A stretch of DNA of 64,000 nucleotides from JAIQGF01 sp051006995 (GTDB taxonomy: Bacteria; Acidobacteriota; Terriglobia; Terriglobales; Acidobacteriaceae), in contig JBPCSQ010000034.1 in NCBI GenBank assembly GCA_051006995.1, positions 62,001 through 126,000 of the forward strand. Direction: 5' to 3'. Positions 8,420 through 14,816 of the stretch are shown piece by piece. Below the pieces are notes generated by a model. The model saw only the letters and a list, made by a program, of their open reading frames with translations. It searched no databases and had not been told where the DNA came from. The position numbers and the translations under genes were made by a program. How positions within the stretch are numbered: the stretch's first letter is position 1; each line of letters opens with the position of its first letter.

Positions 8420-8935
8420 GTTGCCTCCGGGGGAGGAGACCGGGCTGGAGCCCTGAAACGGGATTAAGGAGAGAGGCTGGAGTGTAGTCCCGAAATGGGA
8501 TTAAGAGAAGCGATATTAGAGCGCGCAACCACCGGATCCGGCGTTTACGAATTGCTGGTCCGGTTCGCCTCGGTTCCGCGTGGCTGTTGATAACAGGCCA
8601 TATCGTAACCTTGCGCCGTTCGTTCGCTAAGCGCAGCGAAGGAAAAGCGCACGTTTACGCTAAGCCGATTTCACAACAGTTACGACGGATCCAGTTCCCG
8701 TTAGCCGACTAAACCGCCAGGTTCGGCGTACCCCATTGCTCCTAAACAGCCATCCTCAATCGGCCAGTCCCGAATTGGGACTCATTCAGTCGGCAACCTC
8801 GTGCATTGTGTTTGCGGAGGCTGACCACGACCTAACATGTACGACTATTGCTGAAGGAGTAATTGCGATGGTCAACGGTCACAGTAATCACTTAACCAAG
8901 ACGCGCCCACGGGTGTTTGTCGGAGGAGGCAGGAT
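8420..8935. other. 516-base intergenic region with repeats and hairpins
   Basis: This divergent region separates the metalloprotease and the propeller gene. It holds two near-identical direct repeats (GAAACGGGATTAAG near 8453 and GAAATGGGATTAAG near 8493) in the metalloprotease leader, a composite A+B intergenic repeat (8584-8679), and a palindrome AGTCCCGAATTGGGACT (8765-8781). A short frame from 8868 has a GGAG-type ribosome site but no recognisable product. Confidence 0.5.
8584..8686 (+). repeat. Composite intergenic repeat (A + B), ends CTGTTG/CAACAG
   Basis: The A part is CTGTTGATAACAGG. The B part is TTTACGCTAAGCCGATTT followed by CACAACAGTTACG. The unit from CTGTTG (8584) to CAACAG (8674-8679) has inverted ends. 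Internal imperfect pairing is visible, for example TTCGCT/AGCGAA and the arms CGTAACCTTGCGC and GCGCACGTTTACG. Confidence 0.6.
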
Positions 8936-10618
8936 ATGGCACGGCTCACAGGCTTTGAACATCCGGTGTTCGTCTTCCATCGCGAAATCAAGGCGATAGT
9001 TGTTGTTCTCGCTGTGATGTTCGCGGCAGGAAGTTTGCGAGCGCAAACTCCGCCTAGCTCCGCGGCGCAACCATCCCAAGCGGCTGCGCCGTCATTTGTC
9101 GAACAAGAAGAAATCCTCGGGGAAATCAGCGCCGCGGCCAATCTCAAGCACTATTCGTGGGCGAATCAAACCAACTGGCTCATCCAGCTTCAGAACGGTC
9201 CGCGGATGTCCTACGCCATGCCGGACCGCCGTAGAGTTGTGTGGTTCGAGTACCGTGGCGACCACAAGCTCGCCCTGCTGAACGGAACGCCGCTGGGGCC
9301 CGAATTCGACAAGAATCTTCCTTTAAGAGTGCAGAGTGACCGCGACGGGAAGCACCTCGTCATCCAGGGTGTCAGCGGTAAGAAAGGCACCATCATCTTT
9401 GACGGCAAAGAATTGCGCGCCGGGTTCGATGAGGTGTTCAGCGCCAAACTGAGCCTCGATGGCCAGAAGCTCGGCTTCGGTGCGAAGACTGGGAACGAGT
9501 GGTCGCTGCTGATCAATGGTGAGCGACGCGCTGGGCCATTCGATACCATTCCCACATCTAGCTTCAGCGCCGACGGCGCTCACTGGGGATATGCCGCCAA
9601 ACGCGGCAACGCCTGGGTGCTCGGTCTTGATGGGAAGGAGCAGAGCTTAGCTGATGTCGAGTTGCTTAGCTTATGGGTGACGCGCTCCGGCCACCTAGTC
9701 TGCGCAGCCAAGCACAAGAAAGAACACTTCTACGTCGTGGATGGCAAGGAAGGGCCGCATTTCGACATCTTGGGCGAACTGGTCATGTCCGGTGAAGGTG
9801 GACGGTACGCGTATGCGGGTGCCCGAAACAAAATGGGTGTCGCTCGCGACCGTGCTGCCGGCCGGCTGGTGGTGGATGGTCAACTCTGGCCCGAATACCA
9901 AGGGGCCGTTTATAACTCGCTGTGGTCAACGTTTTTTTCCAATACTACGGTTTCGCTGAAGGAAGGCATGTTGCCGCATCTGAGTAGCTGGATCCACGGG
10001 GCCTCGGATCCGGTATTCAGCCCTGACGCTCAACATGTTGCGTACAGTGCTCACACGGGTGAAGATACCACCGCAGTGCTACTGGGCGATAAGGTGGTGG
10101 CGAAATTCGACCGGACGGCACGAACCCCTCTGGCGTTCAGTCCTGATGCCAAGCGGCTGGCGGCGCTCGGCTGGCGCGGGCCGAAGCTAGTCGAGGTGCG
10201 CGATGGGGCTGTTTTTGCCGAGCAGGACAATCCGGACCCGATCAACATTGCCGAAGATCTCGTATGGTCACCGGACGGTCAGCGGACCGCCTTCGTGATG
10301 GGCCACGGTGGCCATTTCTATTTGGAGGACAAAACCACCCAAGCGCGTCGCCGAGTGGTGGTCGATGGCAGGCGAGGAACCGAGTACAACTGCGCCGTCA
10401 TTGCCAACCTGCACTTCAGTAGCGATTCCAAGCACTGGGGCTACGAGGTGATTGGCGACGAAAAGCGGCAGTTCCGATCTTTTGTAGTGGTGGATGGCGT
10501 CGAGGGAAAATCCTACGACGAAGTCATCCCGCAGAGTCTGCTGGTCTCTGAGAGAACCGTGGTGTATGTGGCACGCGAGGGCCGGAAATTCTTGCGAGTG
10601 ACACGCGGGCTCCCCTGA
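8936..10618 (+). CDS. Exported beta-propeller (PD40/TolB-like repeat) protein
   Basis: The 560-residue protein starts at the ATG at 8936, after a GGAGGAGG ribosome site. A hydrophobic segment at about residues 18-36 (IKAIVVVLAVMFAAGSLRAQ) is an export signal. The rest is repetitive beta sheet: blades of about 45 residues with signatures FSADGAHWGYAAK, FSPDAQHVAYSAH, FSPDAKRLAALGW, WSPDGQRTAFVMG and FSSDSKHWGYEVI, typical of WD40-like PD40 blades. Phrases such as VDGKEG, VDGRRG and VDGVEGKSYDEV recur between blades. No catalytic motif is seen. The likely role is a periplasmic or surface binding scaffold. It is monocistronic and flanked by the local repeats. Confidence 0.75.
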   Translation: MARLTGFEHPVFVFHREIKAIVVVLAVMFAAGSLRAQTPPSSAAQPSQAAAPSFVEQEEILGEISAAANLKHYSWANQTNWLIQLQNGPRMSYAMPDRRRVVWFEYRGDHKLALLNGTPLGPEFDKNLPLRVQSDRDGKHLVIQGVSGKKGTIIFDGKELRAGFDEVFSAKLSLDGQKLGFGAKTGNEWSLLINGERRAGPFDTIPTSSFSADGAHWGYAAKRGNAWVLGLDGKEQSLADVELLSLWVTRSGHLVCAAKHKKEHFYVVDGKEGPHFDILGELVMSGEGGRYAYAGARNKMGVARDRAAGRLVVDGQLWPEYQGAVYNSLWSTFFSNTTVSLKEGMLPHLSSWIHGASDPVFSPDAQHVAYSAHTGEDTTAVLLGDKVVAKFDRTARTPLAFSPDAKRLAALGWRGPKLVEVRDGAVFAEQDNPDPINIAEDLVWSPDGQRTAFVMGHGGHFYLEDKTTQARRRVVVDGRRGTEYNCAVIANLHFSSDSKHWGYEVIGDEKRQFRSFVVVDGVEGKSYDEVIPQSLLVSERTVVYVAREGRKFLRVTRGLP

Positions 10619-10691
10619 ACCGTGGCTTGCGCGGGTTCGAGTACCGCATGGCGAACTGACTGGGATGATGCTCCCCTGCGAGTCAACTGGC

Positions 10692-10725
10692 GATAACAGC
10701 CGTTATCGTGAGTTACGTCCGAAAC
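10692..10725 (+). repeat. Intergenic repeat, A-type
   Basis: GATAACAGCCGTTATC (10692-10707) is a 6-base inverted repeat with a 4-base loop, followed by GAGTTACGTCCGAAAC. It shares sequence with 8584, 13024 and 14632. Confidence 0.55.
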
Positions 10726-10810
10726 ACCCCCCTGCTGGCCTTCAGTGGGCTTCGGGGCGCGCAAGGGGGAACGAAGTGCGCCTATAGAGAAGTTGACACC
10801 GCCGACATTG

Positions 10811-10840
10811 TTAGAGAGGCGATTTCACAACAGTTACGAA
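10811..10840 (+). repeat. Intergenic repeat, B-type
   Basis: Contains GAGGCGATTTCACAACAG and then TTACGAA. Matches the B-type end of the copy at 8654-8686 almost base for base. Confidence 0.55.
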
Positions 10841-11013
10841 GCGCGTGCATCGATTCCAAATCGGGCCGAAGTGGCATATCTTTACGCAGCAAGTTACGGG
10901 CAATTGTCACAGCTTTCTCATGCTGCACACGGGTAGAGTTGCAGCGAACGGAAATAGAAGGCGCTGACGCGGTGTAGCACGGTGTAATGAAGCCGCGCAG
11001 CCACCTTCTACGT

Positions 11014-11072
11014 GCCCCCGGGGCCGCGCTTAGCCGCCATGGCTATCGAACGCCGCTCGGGGGCCTTTTTGT
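11014..11072 (+). terminator. Terminator-like GC-rich hairpin with TTTTT
   Basis: GCCCCC near 11015 pairs with GGGGGC at the 3' side, with an internal TAGCC/GGCTA stem, and is followed by CTTTTTG. It lies about 400 bases beyond the propeller gene stop, so it may end that transcript or an unannotated small RNA. Confidence 0.4.
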
Positions 11073-11150
11073 TTGCTCCTTCGCGATCATTGGCGCATAA
11101 CAGCCCTTCACGCAGGTTTGCGACGTTTGGTCAGCCAAGCAGCAACTCGT

Positions 11151-11180
11151 AACTTACGTGAAGCCGATTTGTCACTCATC
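11151..11180 (+). repeat. Intergenic repeat, B-type
   Basis: AACTTACGTGAAGCCGATTT followed by GTCACTCATC. A degenerate A-type start (GCATAACAGCCCTTCACG) lies about 57 bases upstream, giving another composite unit of about 87 bases. Confidence 0.55.
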
Positions 11181-11232
11181 ATTCAGTACCTAACCGATGG
11201 CCGCAGCTTCGCTAGTCCGTCCCGCTTGACTC

Positions 11233-12879
11233 CTACGCACTATGTCTCCATTCGTTCATGATCTCTCCGAAGCACGCCAGCCCGCTGGGAATGACCGCGC
11301 CATAGCCATGCCCCGGACTTGTCCATGCGCCGGTCAAATATAAGTTCTTCACTGGCGTCTTGTGCGGTAGCCGTCGCGAGCCTGAATTATCCAGCGTTTG
11401 GTCAAAGCCATAGATCGCGCCACGATAATTACCCGTGTAGCGGATATTCGTCAGCGGCGTTCCGATCTCTTTCACTTCAATCGCCTTCGAGAGCCCCGGC
11501 AACAACACCTCCTCGGCCTTTTGGATCATCAAGTTCGCCACGCGCTCCTTTTCCTTGTTATAGGCAGCCTTGTTGCCGTTCCGGTAATCGGCCTCGAATG
11601 TCTTCCAGTGTTCGTAGCCAGCCAGGGTTAGGATATTGATCGTATTTTTTCCCTTCGGCGAGTAACCGCGATAGATGTTGTCATACAACGTAACGCAGAA
11701 TCCCCGCGTTTCGCTCTCGCCGGCGAGCGCCGCCTTGTAATCTGCCTCCGGATCGTATCCCGTGTTGTAGAAGATCTCGGCATCCTTGACGCCCAGGTCA
11801 TGTACCAGGTCGCGCTTCAGCCCCAGGAAGATCTGCAACGACGACAGGCTCACGCTGTAGCCGTCCAGCTTCGCCAGGTATTCCTTCGGCACTGCCTCCG
11901 CTTCGAGCATCCGGTGGAACGTGTCATAGGCATTCGCATTCGAGACCACCACCGTCCCGCAATGGTCATGCTTGTCGGAGGTGCGCACGCCGTACGCTGC
12001 GCCGTTCCGTCTCAGGATTTTCTCGACCTTGTTATTCAACAACACGCGTCCGCCGCACGTTTCGATGAACTGCACCAGCGCGTTGCTGATCGTCTGCGAA
12101 CGTCCCTTGGGATAGAATCCGCCCGCCGTCAGATACCCGTACAGTGGCATGCCGTAGTAAACGCTCGCCAACTTCGAAGGCGGCAGTCCGTAATAGCCCC
12201 ACTGCGCGGATATGATCCCTCTGAGCTTCGCATCCTTAATCACAGGATCGATGATTTGCTGCCATGTGCTGCCCGCATAGCGAAACAAATGTGGGAACTC
12301 CAACGGAAATCGGCTCATCTCCACGTTGCCGCGTGCCGCAGAGAGGTTCCGAAAGTCCTGCTGCAGTCCGCGCATGTCCTTGAACAGCGCAATGATTCCG
12401 TCCTTCTCCGCCGGAAATGCCTTGATCAGGATGTCGAGATATCCTTGTAAATCGCGATTCGGCACGCGGATGTCATGCCCGGGAAAGATCGCACGAAACA
12501 GTGTCGGATGGGGCACGAACTCCACGTCCGCGATCTCCGGAAATCCCGGGATCAAGTTGTAGATCCCGCCGCGCTCATTCACCGTGGTCGAGTGCAACGA
12601 CGCATCGAACTCGAATCCGCCTGGGCGCTTGAACGAGGTCGCATATCCGCCCGGCTTATCGTGCTGCTCGAGCACGAGCACCTTGAATCCCTGGCGTGCA
12701 AAGGCGGCCGCGCAACTCAATCCGCCCAGCCCCGACCCGATCACCACCGCGTCCCACTGATTCTCCCTTGTCTCATTCGCGTTCGCCAGCGGCAGCGAAT
12801 CCCAGTCGAGCCCAACGGCCGCAGCCGACGCGATCAGGGCCTTGATGAACTCTCTTCTCTTCCACCCGCTATTCGACAT
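11233..12879 (-). CDS. Tat-exported FAD-dependent oxidoreductase, phytoene desaturase/carotenoid isomerase-like
   Basis: The 548-residue protein starts at the ATG at 12879, with GGAGG seven bases upstream. This start exposes a Tat signal (WKRREFIKALIASAAAVGL). The dinucleotide-binding motif WDAVVIGSGLGGLSCAAAFA (near residues 41-60) and VLVLEQHDKPGGYATSF are the FAD-binding signature of the CrtI/CrtISO/retinol saturase family. The C-terminus NLYLTGAWTSPGHGYGAVIPSG is the matching second FAD segment. The substrate is unknown. No phytoene synthase or other carotenoid gene is nearby, and Tat export of a folded flavoprotein is atypical for a carotenoid enzyme. It lies alone between intergenic repeats. 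Confidence 0.82.
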   Translation of the reverse strand: MSNSGWKRREFIKALIASAAAVGLDWDSLPLANANETRENQWDAVVIGSGLGGLSCAAAFARQGFKVLVLEQHDKPGGYATSFKRPGGFEFDASLHSTTVNERGGIYNLIPGFPEIADVEFVPHPTLFRAIFPGHDIRVPNRDLQGYLDILIKAFPAEKDGIIALFKDMRGLQQDFRNLSAARGNVEMSRFPLEFPHLFRYAGSTWQQIIDPVIKDAKLRGIISAQWGYYGLPPSKLASVYYGMPLYGYLTAGGFYPKGRSQTISNALVQFIETCGGRVLLNNKVEKILRRNGAAYGVRTSDKHDHCGTVVVSNANAYDTFHRMLEAEAVPKEYLAKLDGYSVSLSSLQIFLGLKRDLVHDLGVKDAEIFYNTGYDPEADYKAALAGESETRGFCVTLYDNIYRGYSPKGKNTINILTLAGYEHWKTFEADYRNGNKAAYNKEKERVANLMIQKAEEVLLPGLSKAIEVKEIGTPLTNIRYTGNYRGAIYGFDQTLDNSGSRRLPHKTPVKNLYLTGAWTSPGHGYGAVIPSGLACFGEIMNEWRHSA

Positions 12880-13023
12880 GGCACACCTCCGCCACACCAG
12901 CGAGTGCAACCTAGCCCCGGTATGCGCTGAATACAAGGAGCGTGATCACTCGAATCAGTGACCGCGATTGAAGACATATTAGCCGGAAGTAGTTCCCAAG
13001 GGGGCGAGCCGGGCGGGCGATAG

Positions 13024-13110
13024 CTGTTGATCACAGCCTTATGACAAGTTACGTCCGAAACGGCACTCCGGCCCGGTTACTTGTGTGAAGCCGATTTCAC
13101 AACAGTTGAT
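13024..13110 (+). repeat. Composite intergenic repeat (A + B), ends CTGTTG/CAACAG
   Basis: Starts CTGTTGATCACAGCC, continues GTTACGTCCGAAACGGCAC, and ends GTGAAGCCGATTTCACAACAG then TTGATC. The inverted ends CTGTTG (13024) and CAACAG (13100-13105) delimit 82 bases. Confidence 0.6.
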
Positions 13111-13269
13111 CCGAAGGGGCGAGGCTAACTGGCCGCCGTTCGGCAGTCCCGAAACGGCACCGCAGGCTCTGCCTAATTCGGCATGCTACATCCTTTTGCC
13201 TTGAGTTTCGCCCGCCACGGCGATTCTATGAAGGAGCGAATTCGTTACCCAAGGGAGGATTCCGAGGCC

Positions 13270-13371
13270 CATTTGATAAAGCCAAACCTTGCGTAAGCGA
13301 GGGACGGAAAGCCACGGGTCTTTAAGCACAACTCCGACCCCCAAGGCTTAGAGATCGCCGAGTTGCCGCAG
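13270..13371 (+). promoter_or_regulatory. Cyclic di-GMP-I (GEMM) riboswitch aptamer
   Basis: Conserved blocks occur in the right order and spacing. GCCAAACC (13281-13288) opens helix P2. Its stem CCTTGC/GCGAGG carries a GTAA tetraloop (13293-13296, a GNRA loop). GGGACGGAAAGCC (13301-13313) is the hallmark core, followed by ACGGGTC. The 3' strand is GATCGCCGAGTTGCCG (13353-13368). This is the Rfam GEMM/c-di-GMP-I pattern as I know it. A terminator follows 18 bases later, so control is probably transcriptional. It lies about 110 bases upstream of a secreted LamG protein gene. Sequence alone does not separate c-di-GMP from cGAMP specificity. Confidence 0.85.
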
Positions 13372-13388
13372 GCAGGTGCGTGAGCGCT

Positions 13389-13415
13389 GCCGAGTGCAAT
13401 TCGGCCTGTTTTTTT
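13389..13415 (+). terminator. Riboswitch expression-platform terminator
   Basis: GCCGA (13389-13393) pairs with TCGGC (13101 offset; 13401-13405) around a 7-base loop, followed by CTG and seven Ts (13409-13415). It lies between the aptamer and the LamG start codon. Confidence 0.75.
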
Positions 13416-13490
13416 GATGGGTCGGGTCAGCCGTATCCCGGTTGATGCAGAGTGGCCGACGTTCGGCAACGAGAAAGGATGAAGAGCGCT

Positions 13491-14516
13491 ATGAAACGGC
13501 ATCATTATGTTTGGGTTATCGTGTTCTTGTTCTCGGCAGCCGCTACGTTGGCTGCCCAAAGCCCCCCAGCTTGCGTTCCACCTCCTGCTGGCCTGGTGAG
13601 TTGGTGGCCGGGCGAGGGGAACGCCGTCGACATTCAGAGCGGCGACTCGGGAACCACGCCAAATGGTTTGAGCTTCACATCGGGTAAGGTCGGGCAGGCG
13701 TTTCAGTTTGATGGGGACAACCAGTACATTTTGGCGCCCCACCCAGAAAAGTATGACTTCGGGGGCGGACCTTATTCCTTTGCTCTCTGGGTCCAGACAT
13801 TGGGCGGACGGGAAATCGGCGAACACGTTTTTTCGAAGGGAAAACTCTGGTCTGGCAACGACGATTACGTCATGTGGATCTCAGGCCTGGGCGGACCTGA
13901 TCACGCAGTTGTGGCCATGGAATATGGTTGGCCCGATAGCAACTACGTGCAGAGCCTAATGTACTACAGCTACGTGAACGATGGCATGTGGCATCACGTG
14001 GTGGTGACGCAATCCGGCGCATGCGAGGGGTGCTGGAGGCTGTATCTAGACAGTGTTTTGCAGAGCATCAATCTGGGGAAAGAAGCCGCGCACGGCACCG
14101 AGCCCTTCATTATTGGCGGAGTAGTTGGCGGCGACAGTAGTTTTTACGGGCTTAAGGGCGGTATTGATGAATTGGCGGTATTCAATCGCGCTCTGACCGC
14201 CGATGAAGTTCTATCCCTATTCAGTGCCGACTCCGCCGGCATGTGCAGGAACCAGTCGGTGGCGGATGCAATTGCCTCACTGACCCAGTTGGTTGCCAGC
14301 TACAACCTCAAGCAAGGGATCGCCAATTCATTTGACACCAAATTGCAGAATGCCCTGGCAGCGCTCGGGGCTGCCAACGCCGGACAACGCCAGGACGCTG
14401 CCAACAAACTCATGGCGTTTATCAACGCGGTGGAGGCGCAGCGCGGAAAGGAACTGACCACTCTTCAGGCCGACGAACTGATTGCCGTGGCCCGGAGGGT
14501 ACTGAACGTTTTGTAG
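13491..14516 (+). CDS. Secreted LamG-domain protein under riboswitch control
   Basis: The protein is about 341 residues from the ATG at 13491; an ATG at 13479 is equally plausible. The N-terminus MKRHHYVWVIVFLFSAAATLAAQ is a signal peptide. Residues about 25-235 are a LamG/concanavalin-like domain: GLVSWWPGEGNAVD, GQAFQFDGDNQYI, MWHHVVVTQSG and GGIDELAVFNRALTADEV are its diagnostic strands. Residues about 250-340 are a helical C-terminal module (ASLTQLVASYNLKQGI ... ADELIAVARRVLNVL) resembling FIMAH-type domains. LamG domains bind glycans or other surface ligands, so this is a likely matrix or adhesion protein. A c-di-GMP riboswitch and terminator precede it. A terminator follows at 14589. 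Confidence 0.8.
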   Translation: MKRHHYVWVIVFLFSAAATLAAQSPPACVPPPAGLVSWWPGEGNAVDIQSGDSGTTPNGLSFTSGKVGQAFQFDGDNQYILAPHPEKYDFGGGPYSFALWVQTLGGREIGEHVFSKGKLWSGNDDYVMWISGLGGPDHAVVAMEYGWPDSNYVQSLMYYSYVNDGMWHHVVVTQSGACEGCWRLYLDSVLQSINLGKEAAHGTEPFIIGGVVGGDSSFYGLKGGIDELAVFNRALTADEVLSLFSADSAGMCRNQSVADAIASLTQLVASYNLKQGIANSFDTKLQNALAALGAANAGQRQDAANKLMAFINAVEAQRGKELTTLQADELIAVARRVLNVL

Positions 14517-14588
14517 CGATTGTTTGACACCCTGTGTGCATCCGCGCCCGGCATGCTACTGCGATTAACGTTCAATCCTCGGTGTGTG

Positions 14589-14613
14589 AGCCGCCCTATT
14601 CGGGACGGCTTTT
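14589..14613 (+). terminator. Rho-independent terminator of the LamG gene
   Basis: AGCCGCCC pairs with GGGACGGCT (14602-14610) across a short loop, running into TTTT then CTTCC. It lies 72 bases after the LamG stop. Confidence 0.6.
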
Positions 14614-14631
14614 CTTCCTCGGGCGGGTAAT

Positions 14632-14666
14632 TGTTGATAACAGCCGTTATCGTAAATTGGGGACGG
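14632..14666 (+). repeat. Intergenic repeat, A-type
   Basis: TGTTGATAACAGCCGTTATC followed by GTAAATTGGGGACGG. The GATAAC/GTTATC inverted repeat is intact. This is the last copy of the family in the window. Confidence 0.55.
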
Positions 14667-14689
14667 AAAAGGGTATGCCGCTCAACTGC

Positions 14690-14720
14690 CCCACTCAAGC
14701 CAAATCCGGGCTTGAGTGGG
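14690..14720. repeat. Perfect 12-base hairpin
   Basis: CCCACTCAAGCC (14690-14701) is the exact complement of GGCTTGAGTGGG (14709-14720) with a 7-base loop. There is no T tract on either side. It may be a mobile hairpin repeat or a transcript end processed otherwise. Confidence 0.5.
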
Positions 14721-14763
14721 CCACCCGCCTATTGGCAATGTAGCGGGTGCAGGCGAACTCGGG

Positions 14764-14802
14764 GTCCTTCGACTCGGGCCTACGCCCTCGCTCAGGATGA
14801 CA
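14764..14802. repeat. REP-like intergenic repeat
   Basis: GTCCTTCGACTCGGGCC followed by TACGCCCTCGCTCAGGATGAC. This pattern is familiar from intergenic regions of many soil-bacterial genomes. It lies just downstream of malQ. Confidence 0.45.
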
Positions 14803-14816
14803 TTCATTTTGTAAAT

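Larger units (their letters stand above)
10619..11232. other. 614-base intergenic region: repeats and a hairpin with T tract
   Basis: Convergent spacer between the propeller gene and the FAD-enzyme gene. It contains an A-type element (10692-10725, GATAACAGCCGTTATC is an inverted repeat), a B-type element (10811-10840), a GC-rich terminator-like structure ending in TTTTT (about 11014-11071) and another B-type element (11151-11180). No convincing coding frame was found. Confidence 0.5.
12880..13490. other. 611-base divergent region: repeat unit, riboswitch, terminator
   Basis: Between the FAD-enzyme start and the LamG gene. It holds a composite A+B repeat (13024-13110), a short AGTCCCGAAACGGCAC motif (13145-13160), a GEMM-type riboswitch (about 13270-13371) and its terminator (13389-13415). 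The riboswitch reads toward the LamG gene. Confidence 0.6.
14517..14816. other. 300-base convergent spacer with terminator, A-type repeat and hairpins
   Basis: In order it holds the LamG terminator (14589-14613), an A-type repeat (14632-14666), a 12-base perfect hairpin (14690-14720) and a REP-like palindromic sequence (14764-14802). No gene is seen. Confidence 0.55.

Noticed and set aside
8868..8999. 43-residue frame with a good ribosome site before the propeller gene
   Set aside because: It overlaps the propeller gene start, has no recognisable sequence, and could at most be a leader peptide.
10708..10977. 89-residue frame in the propeller/FAD-enzyme spacer
   Set aside because: Spans two repeat copies, has atypical composition and no ribosome site.
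5547..14666. Integron attC sites
   Set aside because: The repeats fold and separate single genes, but lack RYYYAAC/GTTRRRY core boxes, and no integrase gene is seen.
14764..14802. Terminator of malQ
   Set aside because: The palindromic sequence lacks a T tract on the malQ strand and matches a dispersed repeat type instead.
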